Positions 28,275 to 36,961 of a stretch of 64,000 nucleotides of DNA are shown piece by piece. The notes under the pieces were generated by a model. The model made no database searches and was not told where the DNA came from. It saw only the letters and a program-made list of their open reading frames with translations. The stretch is from positions 62,001 to 126,000 of the forward strand of contig JBIOUG010000025.1 in assembly GCA_044866775.1 (NCBI GenBank), read 5' to 3'. Within the stretch, counting starts at the first letter, position 1. The number at the start of each line of letters is the position of its first letter. The position numbers were made by a program, and so were the translations under genes. Origin of the DNA: DASUNQ01 sp044866775 (GTDB lineage: Bacteria; Acidobacteriota; Thermoanaerobaculia; Multivoradales; UBA5704).

Positions 28275-29734
28275 TGCCTAGCGCGGTCAAGGCGTTAGCG
28301 AAGAGCCTCATCGCCGTCGCGCTACTTGTCGACGCGAGCGGGCTACGAGCCCAAACGCCGAGCAAGGAGAGGCTCTCCACCTCGAGCCGGGACGAGCAAC
28401 GGCTGGCACATTTCGAGAAACAAGCCGACGAGCTTCGCGAGCGGCTCAAGATCCCCGGCCTCTCCGCGGTCATCCTCAAGGATCAAAAGGTGCTCTGGGC
28501 CAAGGGGTTCGGGTTCGCAGACCTCGAGAACCGCGTCCCCGCGACCCCGGAGACCCTCTACCACGTCGCATCACTGACCAAGACGTTCGCGGCGATCCTC
28601 GTCCTGCAGCTCGTGGAGCAGGGGAAACTCGGCCTCGACGAGCCGATGTCCCATTATTCAAGCGATTTCAAGGACGACTCGGTCAAGGTCAAGCACCTGC
28701 TCAGCCACACCTCGGACGGAACGCCCGGGGAACGCTACCTCTACAGCGGGAATCGCTTCGATTACCTGACGGCCGTCATCGAGAAGAAGACCGGCAAGCC
28801 ATTCCGCAAGGTGATGGTGGAAACCTTCCTGGATCCCCTCGCCATGGAGAGCACTGTCCCCAGTCACGATATCGCTGACGGAGCGGACACGTGGGGGCTG
28901 GGCGAGCGGAGCCTCGACCGCTATCGAAAGAGCCTGTCGAGGTTGGCTCGACCCTATACGCTCTACGGCGCCAGCGAGATGGTGCTCGACTCCTATCCTC
29001 CCAGGGATGTCGGCGCGGCGGCAGGACTCCTATCGACCGTCCTGGACATGGCCAAGTACGACGCCGCGGTCGACCGCCACCGGTTCCTGAAGCAAGAGAC
29101 ACAGGAGAGGGCCTGGACGGCGTTCGTCTCGAACAGCGGCCAGCGACTCCCCCATGGGCTGGGCTGGTTCGTCACCGAGTACCGTGGGACCAGGCTGATC
29201 TGGCATTACGGGCACTGGGGCACCGGGTTCTCAGCGATCTACCTCAAGGTGCCGGAGAGACGGCTCTCGCTCGTCATGCTCGCCAACAGCGAGGCGCTCG
29301 CCGATCACCAGTTCCAGGTGGAGGGCGGCGACATCACGAACAACGTCTTCGCGTGCAACTTCCTCCACACATTCGTGTTCGAAGACGGAGGCGACTGCGG
29401 CAGCTCGCATACGGCGCTGACGAAGTGGAGAGAGCACCGGCGGTCGCAGGCGCGCACGGCGATTCAGGTGGCCCCCGAGATTCTCGAGACCTACGTCGGA
29501 CAGTACCAATTCGAGACGCTGGACAACCGGATCTTCACCATCACGCGGGATGGCGACAGGCTATTCTTCAGCGGCACCACGGGTCCCAAGAGGGAACTGT
29601 TTGCCGAGTCGGAGTCGAAATTCTTCCTGAAGATCAGGCCGTATCTGCTCGTCTTCACCAAAGCTGAAGGGCAACTCCCTCAGCTGAAAATCGCCGAGGG
29701 CGACGAGACCTTCCACTCGAAGAGAATCAAATAG
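28274..29734 (+). CDS. Serine beta-lactamase-fold hydrolase (intact paralogue)
   Basis: A 486-residue exported class C beta-lactamase/esterase-fold protein. It has a signal-like N-terminus (AKSLIAVALLVDASGLRAQ), SxxK in HVASLTKTFA, Tyr motif YLYSGNRFDYL, and HYGHWGTGFSAIYL. A C-terminal lipocalin-like region of about 100 residues (ILETYVGQYQFE...) follows, as in many Pab87/AmpH-like serine peptidases. It is close to full identity with the copy at 25654 in the catalytic part and ends normally (SKRIK). The ATG overlaps the stop of a short leader left from the deleted upstream gene. The substrate is unknown. Confidence 0.9.
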   Translation: MPSAVKALAKSLIAVALLVDASGLRAQTPSKERLSTSSRDEQRLAHFEKQADELRERLKIPGLSAVILKDQKVLWAKGFGFADLENRVPATPETLYHVASLTKTFAAILVLQLVEQGKLGLDEPMSHYSSDFKDDSVKVKHLLSHTSDGTPGERYLYSGNRFDYLTAVIEKKTGKPFRKVMVETFLDPLAMESTVPSHDIADGADTWGLGERSLDRYRKSLSRLARPYTLYGASEMVLDSYPPRDVGAAAGLLSTVLDMAKYDAAVDRHRFLKQETQERAWTAFVSNSGQRLPHGLGWFVTEYRGTRLIWHYGHWGTGFSAIYLKVPERRLSLVMLANSEALADHQFQVEGGDITNNVFACNFLHTFVFEDGGDCGSSHTALTKWREHRRSQARTAIQVAPEILETYVGQYQFETLDNRIFTITRDGDRLFFSGTTGPKRELFAESESKFFLKIRPYLLVFTKAEGQLPQLKIAEGDETFHSKRIK

Positions 29735-29748
29735 GAGCGAAGCTTCAG

Positions 29749-29958
29749 CTACGGTGTTCCTTGGCTGCTCGCGCGCGTGCGGCGCTCGGCGCGGCGGCCA
29801 CGCCATAGCTGGAGCAGCCCGCGCTCTTTGAGGGAGTGGGCAACCGCCCAGCACGTCAGCGCCCACGCCAGCCCCAGCGCCCACCCGCCGAGCACGTCGG
29901 TCGGGTAGTGGACGCCGAGGTAGACCCGGCTCGCCCCCACGACGAAGACGACGCACGC
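29749..29958 (-). pseudogene. PAP2-family phosphatase C-terminal remnant
   Basis: The translation contains ASRVYLGVHYPTDVLGGWAL, the third conserved motif of PAP2 acid phosphatases (SRxYLGVHYPTDVLGGW), then a membrane helix (LGLAWALTCWAVAHSL) and a basic tail. The rest of the gene, including the first two motifs, is missing. It breaks at about 29958, where a DUF4143 fragment of opposite orientation starts. Confidence 0.8.
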
Positions 29959-29959
29959 C

Positions 29960-30106
29960 GGGCGCCTCCTCAACTTGACGGAGCTCGCCCGCGACGTCGG
30001 CATCGCGGCGACCACCGCGCGCGACTGGCTCTCGGTCCTCGAGGCCTCGAGCCAGGTGGTGCTGCTCGAGCCCTACTACAACAACCCGACCCGGCGGCTC
30101 ATCAAG
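29960..30106 (+). pseudogene. DUF4143 (AAA-family ATPase C-terminal) remnant
   Basis: About 49 codons read GRLLNLTELARDVGIAATTA, then RDWLSVLEASSQVVLLEPYY and NNPTRRLIK. This is the winged-helix start of the DUF4143 domain found at the C-terminus of AAA-14 ATPases. Both the upstream ATPase domain and the rest of DUF4143 are missing. From about 30106 the frame continues into unrelated Pro/Arg-rich sequence. Confidence 0.75.
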
Positions 30107-30165
30107 GATCTCCAGCGGCTGGTAGGACGTCCCAAGGGCCCGGTACCACCTCTGGAGACCCCGGC

Positions 30166-30206
30166 GAGACTTCCGGAGCCCCTCCGGCGACCTCTAGAGA
30201 GGACGC
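30166..30206 (+). repeat. 41-bp dispersed repeat, copy A
   Basis: Shares 38 of 41 bases with 37215-37255, including the identical CGACCTCTAGAGAGGACGC. Each copy lies 20-45 bp beyond the 3' end of a small minus-strand toxin/antitoxin-type gene (XRE here, SymE at 37276). Confidence 0.75.
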
Positions 30207-30251
30207 ACAGGCTCTTCCTCTGCCGTCCCGCTCACCGCCGGAGAACGGCAG

Positions 30252-30568
30252 CTACCGGGAGGACGCCGCGCGCCCTTCGAGGCCGTCCTCGACCATCTCG
30301 ATCCGCAGGCGCTTACCAAGCACCCGCGCAGCCCGTTCGATGGCCAGAAGCGTCACCGACGGCACGTCCGGGTCGAGCAGGCGCTCGAGCGAGGAGCGGC
30401 TCGTGCCCATCCGGCGTGCCATGGCAGCCTTCGACAGGTTCCGCTCCTCCATCGCCCTGGCGATCTGGAAGGCCAGGACCCGCTTGGTCGCCACCGCCTC
30501 CGCCTCTCCAGCAAACCTTCCTCGGCGAGGAAGTCGTCGAAATCGCTTCCCAGGTGTCGCTCGTTCAT
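30252..30568 (-). pseudogene. XRE-family antitoxin-like regulator, one-base frameshift
   Basis: The first 21 codons read MNERHLGSDFDDFLAEEGLL; then the frame must change to continue ATKRVLAFQIARAMEERNLS, KAAMARRMGTSRSSLERLLD and VTLLAIERAARVLGKRLRIE. Together these match a known family of about 100-residue XRE regulators (SFDDFLKEEG... then helix-turn-helix). The break is at about 30504-30509, where GAGAGG stands in place of an expected GAGGAGG, i.e. one G missing. It could be a true mutation or a sequencing error; if corrected the gene is intact. An 80-codon ATG-started downstream frame (30252-30494) alone still encodes the HTH. Confidence 0.75.
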
Positions 30569-30635
30569 CGTTCGCTCCCTCGGCGCGCTTGCGCGGGCCG
30601 CCTGCGCGCGATCTCCGGGTTTCCTGGCAACGCGG

Positions 30636-30968
30636 TTATAGGGCGTGAGGACGACTCGGAGTTCCGATCACCTTCGCAAGATCCCCAGGCGTGGCGCCCA
30701 AGGTGAGCAGGCAACGGATCAACAGATCCAAGGAGACTGAATCCTCGGCCGCCTCCAGTTTCGCCACCCGGCTCTGGCTCGAGCCGAGGAGACGGGCGAG
30801 CTCGAGTTGCGTGAGGTGCTTCTCCCTGCGGCGCTGCCGCACCGCATCGGCGAGCCGCAAGCGGAGCTCGACCAGAGCCGCGTCCTCCGGCGTGAGGTCG
30901 AGGAACTCCGCCGCGGTGCCCACCTTCCATCCCTTCTTCTCGAGCCGCTTCTTCTTCGCTGCCTTCAT
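30636..30968 (-). CDS. XRE-family antitoxin (HigA-like)
   Basis: A 110-residue helix-turn-helix protein. After a basic N-terminus (MKAAKKKRLEKKGWKVGTAA) comes EFLDLTPEDAALVELRLRLA, then the HTH DAVRQRRREKHLTQLELARL with GSSQSRVAKLEAAEDSVSLD. This layout is typical of antitoxins paired with phage-derived Gp49/HigB-like toxins. Its ATG at 30968 overlaps the stop of the upstream toxin frame by four bases, the usual toxin-first arrangement. It should bind its own promoter together with the toxin, but that promoter is probably lost with the toxin's 5' end. Confidence 0.88.
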   Translation of the reverse strand: MKAAKKKRLEKKGWKVGTAAEFLDLTPEDAALVELRLRLADAVRQRRREKHLTQLELARLLGSSQSRVAKLEAAEDSVSLDLLIRCLLTLGATPGDLAKVIGTPSRPHAL

Positions 30969-31294
30969 ACCGCGTTCTCCTGATCCCGATCGTACCGAGC
31001 CAGGCGCTTCCTGCAGGTCTCGATGACCGCCTTCGGGGTTCTCTGGGTCTTCTTCGCCACGACCTCCGCAATCACGATCGCATCGGCGTCGACCCTGTAG
31101 AAGATCCTCCACGTGCTGCTCTCATCGCGGATCCGCAGCTCGTGGCAGCGAGGGCCCACGCCCGGCATGGGTCGCGAGTGCGGCAGGGAGAGCACCTCGC
31201 CTCTCTGCAGCCGGCGGAGCAGGACACCCGCTTCGATCCGCGCCTGCCGCGAGAACGGCGGCGTCTTGACCTCGCCATGGAGCCAGACGATCGA
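30965..31294 (-). pseudogene. HigB/Gp49-like toxin lacking its start codon
   Basis: The frame encodes SIVWLHGEVKTPPFSRQARI, EAGVLLRRLQRGEVLSLPHS, RPMPGVGPRCHELRIRDESS and TWRIFYRVDADAIVIAEVVA, ending CRKRLARYDRDQENAV. This is an almost complete RelE-superfamily mRNA-cleaving toxin (phage-derived Gp49-like/HigB). Relatives start about three residues earlier with Met. Here the sequence upstream of about 31294 belongs to another gene, and an in-frame TAG lies near 31310 with no ATG, GTG or TTG between. The first usable start is an internal GTG at 31195, giving a 76-residue C-terminal part. It is probably inactive while the antitoxin is retained. Confidence 0.75.
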
Positions 31295-31297
31295 CCC

Positions 31298-32549
31298 GCC
31301 GGCCGGGACCTACACCGTCGAGGTGCAGGCCTTCCTCGTCGGCGCCGGCTCGACCTACGCCGCCGCCGCCGCCCTCGGTCCGCTCGACGGCCGCGAGTCG
31401 AAGCAGTGGACGATCACCTACCACGGCCAGTGCTGCGAGGGGAACCTCGCCTCGTCGGGGGACATGACCTACGTCCTCCTCCCTGAGCTGCTGACCGGCA
31501 ACGACATCAAGCGCAGCGCCGACGGCGGCCTCACCTGGGAGAAGACCTACCCGCCGGTCGACGTCTCGGTCCCCTTCGGCATTGAGGGCGACCTGCGCGC
31601 CTGGGGCGACGACGTGGTCTTCTTCGGCACCCAGGTCGCCGACGGCGTCGCCGCGCACAGCCGCGACCGCGGCGCCACCTGGACGATGACGCAGATCCCG
31701 GTCGCCTTCGCCGCCAACGACCAGGCCTGGGAGTATCTCGGCCCGATCCAGTACTGCCCGCTGCAGACCGTGCCGTACGTCCTCGCCGGCTGGTACCGCA
31801 TCGGGTCGGTCGCGCTCTTCTCCTGCGACGGCGGCCTCACCTGGCCGATCCAGACGCCGCTCCCCGGCGCCAACGGCTCGGGGCCGGCGCACGTCGTCTG
31901 CTCCGAGACCGCCCGCGAGGGCCTGCCGGCGGGCGACACGCGGATCGCCGACGACCGCTTCGCGCTGATGAAGTCCGGCCGCTACGGCGGCTTCGGCACC
32001 GACGGCCGCTTCTACTGGACGCAGGTCTCCGGGAGCGAGCTCTTCGTCTGCCGCAGCGAGACCTTCGGCGCCGTCTGGGAGGGGATCCGCCACCCGCTCC
32101 CCGCCGGCACGCCGGAGGGGCTGCCGGTGACGAACCTCGCCTTCGACCAGAACGGCACCCTCTACGTCCTCCACGCCGACAAGCTCTACGTCAGCTTCGA
32201 CCAGGGCGAGAGCTTCCGCTGGGTCCACACGCTGCCGCGCTGGGGGAACGACACGTCGGTGGGTGACGGCGGCTCGGCGCAGTACTTCGTCGTCGACGAC
32301 GGCACGATCCACGTCGGCTTGAAGGAGGCGAGCCCGGACGGCGCCTCGCGCATCTGGTACCTGCGCGGCAAGCACGTCGACACCGAGCGGCCGGGCTGGA
32401 AGGCGGAGCACGTCGACACGATCGGCGCCGTCCGCCTGGACTTCATGCAGATCACCGTCGACGGCAACGGCATCCCGACCCTCGGCTACACGACGCCGCC
32501 GGACTTCACGCTCGGCGTGACCACGGCGAGCCGGCGCTCGCCGCTGTAG
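31298..32549 (+). pseudogene. 5'-truncated BNR-repeat (sialidase-fold) secreted protein
   Basis: The frame from about PPAGTYTVEVQAFLVGAG to the stop at 32549 encodes a six-bladed propeller-like protein with BNR/Asp-box motifs (SADGGLTWEKT, SRDRGATWTMT, SCDGGLTWPIQ, SFDQGESFRWV). The N-terminal signal and early part are missing: the frame runs directly into the antisense HigB remnant at about 31296. A GTG at 31113 could start translation, but it lies inside the toxin gene and gives nonsense codons. It resembles the BNR part of the large gene at 32896. Function as a glycosidase is not implied; many such proteins are only binding propellers. Confidence 0.72.
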
Positions 32550-32570
32550 GACGACGGCCGCGCTAGGAGC

Positions 32571-32593
32571 CCGTCGCGCTGGTCGCGCGACGG
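32571..32593 (+). terminator. Hairpin after BNR remnant, possible terminator
   Basis: A 9-bp perfect stem (CCGTCGCGC / GCGCGACGG) with loop TGGTC begins 21 bp after the stop. There is no U-tract, so termination is uncertain. Confidence 0.4.
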
Positions 32594-32644
32594 AAGGCGC
32601 TCCTGGCATTGATCGGATACGGCGCGAAGGCTTTCGCGCCTTAG

Positions 32645-32700
32645 CGGCCGTGGCGGCACGGGGGCTCGGTCGGCGGCTCCTCGGCGGCCGCGGCGGCGGT
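32645..32700 (+). repeat. 56-bp direct repeat, left copy
   Basis: Matches 36861-36916 at 52 of 56 positions and is identical over the last 36. The two copies flank the gene at 32896-36741. The rest of the 346-bp gap 32550-32895 shows only a CGCGGAGCTTCCGGAT match to the array at 37012 and the Shine-Dalgarno of the next gene. Confidence 0.85.
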
Positions 32701-32895
32701 CTCCCGGCCTCCGAATACGCCCGCGGAGCTTCCGGATGGGGGACATCGCACCGGTGAAATGAGGGGTTTCCCTCATTTCCGCCGCCGCGGCCGGCCGCTA
32801 GCCTGGAACCGTCCGAAACCCCCGCTGATGCCGCGTCAGTCTGTCGAGTCCGCCAGGGGGGGCGCGCTTCGACGCTGCGAACAGGAGCCTTGACC

Positions 32896-35800
32896 ATGAA
32901 CCGACGCGTCCTCAGCACTCACCTCTCCCCGGCGCTGGTCGCGCTGGCCCTCGTGGGCGGCGGCGCCGCCGTCGAGGCCTACGACACGCAGCCCCCGGCG
33001 GGGACCATCACCGAGACGGTCACCCGCCTCGAGTTCACCGGCGGCGCCCTCGTGGCCCCCAACGTCACCGGCGCCTGCGTCACCGGCACCGAGGACTGCG
33101 ACATCTACCTCCTCGACGTCAACCTGCCCGCCGACTACGCGGCCACGCACCCGAACGCGAAGATCCGCATCACCGTCGGCTGGCAGGACCCGGGCGCCGA
33201 CTACGACGTCTACCTGGTGCGGCGGCCCGACTTCGCGCCGATCGACGACGCGGCCGGCACCGCCAACCCCGAGGTGATCGAGGTCCCGGCGCCGAGCGGC
33301 AACAACACCTGGGAGATCGACATCATCGGCTTTCTCCCCCTGGGCGAGGTCTACACCGGCACGGTGGAGCTGCTCGGCGGCGGCACGGCGCCGGCCGACG
33401 CCGACGGCGACGGCGTGCCCGACCTCCTCGACCAGTGCCCCGGCACGCCGGCCGGCACGCCGGTCGACGCCGTGGGCTGCCCCTCCGCCGGCGACCGCTT
33501 CTGCGAGCTCCCCGGCAAGCTCGTCGCCGCCGACGACGACACCGCCGACGTCGGCGACGCGGTGAACAACGGCGGCCTGGGCGTGTACGACGTCGAGTGG
33601 CTGCGGGTGTCGACACCCAAGTCCGCCGACGACCAGCGCCAGATCGCCTTCACGATCAAGATGAAGAGCCTCTCGCCCCAGCCCCCGCCCGATGCGCGCT
33701 ATCTGGCGTTCTTCACCGGCGCCGATGGCCTCGTCTACTTCGCGGGCATGACCACGTTCCCGGACGAGAACGGCGGCCAGCCCGTGTTCCGCTTCGGCAC
33801 CGGCACCTCCGCCTTCGACGACCTCGGTTTCGGAGCCGCGGGCTCGTCCTACGACGTCGACGGCACGATCACGATCGTCGTTCCCGCCGATCGTCTGGGC
33901 GGAGCCGTCGCGCCGGGTGGTGTGCTCACCGACTTCGTCGTCGGCGCGCGCCTGTCGCCCGGCGCGGGCGGCGCGGCGTACTTCAACGGCGCCGACCTCG
34001 ACCAGGCGATGGCCGTGGCCGACTTCCAGATGCCCGCCATGGGCGCCTGCGGCGAGGACGACGGCGGCGGTGGCGGCGGCGGCCCGGTGACCATCGGCGG
34101 CCCCGACTTCAGCCTGCACGTCTCGCCGGCCGGTATCGGCGACGGCGCCGCCGAGCCGACGCTCGACGTCAACACGACGACCGGCAGCATCTTCTTCATC
34201 GCCGGCACCGAGGTGGACCGCGTCAAGTTCGACGACGCCTTCTCGCCCGCCCGCGACACCTGGGAGGACAAGACCGGCACGCTCACCGGGCTGCAGACGG
34301 CCGACCCCATCCTCGTCGCCGATCGCGACACCGGGCGCATCTTCGCCTCGCAGCTGGTGCTCGGCCCCGGCAACAGCATCCAGGAGTACAGCGACACGGA
34401 CGGCGATAGCTGGGAGCCCAGCGTCGGGGGCAGCTTCAAGGCCGGTCTCGACCACCAGGCGCTCGGCGTCGGCCCCTACCCGGCCGGCGTGCAGATCGCG
34501 CACACCTACCCCAACGCCGTCTACTACTGCTCGCAGGACCTCTACGCCGCCTACTGCTCGCGCAGCGACAACGGCGGCGTGACCTTCGGCGCCAGCGTGC
34601 CCGTCTACACGCTGCTCCAGTGCGGCGGCTTGCACGGGCATCCCAAGGTGGCGCCCGACGGCACCGTCTACCTGCCGAACAAGGGCTGCACCGACGGCCA
34701 GGCCCTCATCGTCTCCGAGGACGCTGGGCAGAGCTGGCAGATCCGCGCCATTCCGGGCTCCGGCCAGGGGCGCTGGGACCCCTCCGTCGCCGTCGCCTCC
34801 GACGGCACGCTCTACGTCGGCTACATGGAGCAGGGCAACGACAAGGCGATGGCCGTCGTGTCCCACGACAAGGGCCTCACCTGGTCGTCACCGGTGGACG
34901 TCGGCGCGCCGTACGGCATTCGCAACGCGGTCTTCCCGGCGATCGTCGCCGGTGATCCGCAACGTGCCGCCTTCTTCTTCCTCGGCACCACCAAGCCCGG
35001 CCACTCCGGCGACCCCGCGACGATGGGGAACACGACCGCCGACCCCGCCGACGACGCGCACTGGTACGCCTACGTCGCCATGACCTACGACGGCGGCGCC
35101 AACTGGACCGTGCGCGACGTCACGCCCGACGACCCGGTGCAGCGTGGCGCCATCTGCGACGGCGGCTTCGGCAGCGACTGCGAGGCCGCGGGCACGCGCA
35201 ACCTGCTCGACTTCAACGACGCCATGATGGACGAGCAGGGGCGCGTCCTCGCCGCCTTCGCCGACGGCTGCACCGGCCCTTGCGTCACCGGCGGCGCCAA
35301 CTCGCTCACCGAGAACGGCGTCATCGTCCGCCAGGCGAGCGGCCGGCGCCTGCTCGCGGCGCACGACCCGCCGGACCCGACGATCCCCGGCACGCCGAGC
35401 CTCTCCGGCCGCCGCGATGCCGCGGGTGCGCACCTCACCTGGACGCAGCCGCTCCCGGGCGGGGCCCCGATCACGCACTTCCGGGTCTACCGCGGCACCA
35501 GCCCGGACGTCCTCGCCCATCATGCGGACTCCACGAGCCTCACCCGCTTCGACGACACCACGGTGGCGAGCGCCGTGCGGTACTACTACGCCGTCAACGC
35601 CGTCAACTCGTTCGGCGAGAGCGCGCAGTCGAACGAGGTGGCGCTGCTGGAGTTCACCGAGCTCGAGACGGCTTGCGTCGCACCGGGCATCACCCTCCTC
35701 ACCGACGCCACCGGCGACAGCACGGGCGGCGTCGCCGCGCTCGACATCCGTGCGGTGCGCGCCGCCGAGCCGGCCAGTCTGCCCGGCAAGGTGGCCTTCA

Positions 35801-36741
35801 CCTTCAAGGTGGGCGACCTCGCGGCGGTGCCGCCGGGCACGCGCTGGGTGCTCCGCTTCAAGACCTCCGGCACGCTGCCGGCTGGCGCCGAGGACTGGTT
35901 CGTGGGGATGACCACCATCCCCGGCGAGACCAGCAGCAGCGCGCCGCAGGGGCCGCGCTTCGTCTACGGCACGACCGGCGTGGTCACCGCCCCGGTCGCC
36001 GGCGCCGGCGTGGCGCGGGTCTTCACCGTCCTCGGCGACCTCTCGGCGGGCAGCGGCTTCGCGCCCGACGGCACCATCTTCCTCATCCTCGACAAGGCGC
36101 TGGTCGGCGCGACGACGCCGGGGGACGCGATCACGGCCATCACGCCTTCGATCCGCGCCCAGCTCACGCCCAACAACCAGCTCATCTACGACGATGCCGG
36201 CAGCGCCAACTACACGCTGCGGGCGGCCACTGCCTGCGACGTCAACCAGCTCCCGGTGGCGGCCCTCACGGCGTCGGGCAACGCCGGGCCGGCGCCGCTC
36301 CACGTCTCCTTCGACGCCTCCGCCAGCCAGGACAGGGACGGCAGCATCGAAGCCTACGTGCTCGACCCGGGTGACGGCAGCCCCCTGGTGCAGCAGACCT
36401 CGCCGATCTTCAGCCACGTCTACGGCACGGACGGGCAGTACTTCGCCTCGCTGCGGGTGCAGGACGACCGCGGCGGCTTCAGCGCCAACACGGCGGCCGC
36501 GGCGGTCGACGTCCGCGACACCACCGACACCGACGGCGACGGCGTGCCGGACTCGCGCGACGAGTGCCCGGGAACGCAGCCCGGCACCCCGGTCAACAGC
36601 GTGGGCTGCCCGGTGACGACGCAGCCCGATCGCGATCGCGACGGCATCCCCGACCGCACGGACAACTGTAAGAAGGTGCCGAACCCCGATCAAGCCGACC
36701 GCGACGGCGACGGCAAGGGCGACGCGTGTGACAAGAGCTGA
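32896..36741 (+). CDS. Large secreted multidomain protein: BNR propeller, FN3, PKD, TSP3 repeats
   Basis: A protein of about 1281 residues with a signal peptide (LSPALVALALVGGGAAVEA). Domains in order: a pre-peptidase C-terminal-like beta domain (residues 40-155), a thrombospondin type 3 Ca-binding motif (DADGDGVPDLLDQCPGTPAG, about 160-190), a beta domain (195-385), and a poly-Gly linker. A BNR propeller follows (about 400-820, e.g. SEDAGQSWQIR, SHDKGLTWSSP), then FN3 (about 835-920), another beta domain (930-1115), PKD (about 1120-1205), and TSP3 repeats to the end (DTDGDGVPDSRDECPGT; DRDRDGIPDRTDNCKKVPN). It is probably a Ca-stabilised surface or extracellular protein; its ligand is unknown. 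ATG 32896 has CAGGAG eight bases upstream. It stands alone between two 56-bp direct repeats. Confidence 0.9.
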   Translation: MNRRVLSTHLSPALVALALVGGGAAVEAYDTQPPAGTITETVTRLEFTGGALVAPNVTGACVTGTEDCDIYLLDVNLPADYAATHPNAKIRITVGWQDPGADYDVYLVRRPDFAPIDDAAGTANPEVIEVPAPSGNNTWEIDIIGFLPLGEVYTGTVELLGGGTAPADADGDGVPDLLDQCPGTPAGTPVDAVGCPSAGDRFCELPGKLVAADDDTADVGDAVNNGGLGVYDVEWLRVSTPKSADDQRQIAFTIKMKSLSPQPPPDARYLAFFTGADGLVYFAGMTTFPDENGGQPVFRFGTGTSAFDDLGFGAAGSSYDVDGTITIVVPADRLGGAVAPGGVLTDFVVGARLSPGAGGAAYFNGADLDQAMAVADFQMPAMGACGEDDGGGGGGGPVTIGGPDFSLHVSPAGIGDGAAEPTLDVNTTTGSIFFIAGTEVDRVKFDDAFSPARDTWEDKTGTLTGLQTADPILVADRDTGRIFASQLVLGPGNSIQEYSDTDGDSWEPSVGGSFKAGLDHQALGVGPYPAGVQIAHTYPNAVYYCSQDLYAAYCSRSDNGGVTFGASVPVYTLLQCGGLHGHPKVAPDGTVYLPNKGCTDGQALIVSEDAGQSWQIRAIPGSGQGRWDPSVAVASDGTLYVGYMEQGNDKAMAVVSHDKGLTWSSPVDVGAPYGIRNAVFPAIVAGDPQRAAFFFLGTTKPGHSGDPATMGNTTADPADDAHWYAYVAMTYDGGANWTVRDVTPDDPVQRGAICDGGFGSDCEAAGTRNLLDFNDAMMDEQGRVLAAFADGCTGPCVTGGANSLTENGVIVRQASGRRLLAAHDPPDPTIPGTPSLSGRRDAAGAHLTWTQPLPGGAPITHFRVYRGTSPDVLAHHADSTSLTRFDDTTVASAVRYYYAVNAVNSFGESAQSNEVALLEFTELETACVAPGITLLTDATGDSTGGVAALDIRAVRAAEPASLPGKVAFTFKVGDLAAVPPGTRWVLRFKTSGTLPAGAEDWFVGMTTIPGETSSSAPQGPRFVYGTTGVVTAPVAGAGVARVFTVLGDLSAGSGFAPDGTIFLILDKALVGATTPGDAITAITPSIRAQLTPNNQLIYDDAGSANYTLRAATACDVNQLPVAALTASGNAGPAPLHVSFDASASQDRDGSIEAYVLDPGDGSPLVQQTSPIFSHVYGTDGQYFASLRVQDDRGGFSANTAAAAVDVRDTTDTDGDGVPDSRDECPGTQPGTPVNSVGCPVTTQPDRDRDGIPDRTDNCKKVPNPDQADRDGDGKGDACDKS

Positions 36742-36860
36742 CCGATAGCTCTTCCCATCGCAGGCGGCCGGGCAGCTCCGGCGCCGAGAACCACTCGCGG
36801 GTTGGTGGAGCGGGGCTCCGGGAAGTTCCCCGCAGAGGCGGGAGATGCGGTCGGAACGGG

Positions 36861-36916
36861 CGGCCATGGCGGCGTGGAGGCTCGGTCGGCGGCTCCTCGG
36901 CGGCCGCGGCGGCGGT
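36861..36916 (+). repeat. 56-bp direct repeat, right copy
   Basis: Partner of 32645-32700; begins 119 bp after the stop of the large secreted protein. It leads into the second 21-bp tandem array. Confidence 0.85.
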
Positions 36917-36961
36917 TCCGCCGTTCCCCGGGGAGCCGCCCGACTCCGGTACGGCGGTCGA

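Larger units (their letters stand above)
28132..29734. repeat. Segmental duplication, copy 2 (internally deleted)
   Basis: Second copy of the 24993-27096 segment. The join between the truncated first gene and the beta-lactamase gene is at CGGCCGGACGT (28260-28267), where about 525 bp present in copy 1 are missing. The 3' end of its beta-lactamase gene is intact, unlike copy 1. Confidence 0.85.

Noticed and set aside
25654..29734. Antibiotic-resistance beta-lactamases
   Set aside because: The fold is shared by many esterases and peptidases; nothing in the sequence shows beta-lactam hydrolysis.
30569..30635. An additional small gene between the XRE remnant and the HigA-like gene
   Set aside because: Only 67 bp and no plausible frame.
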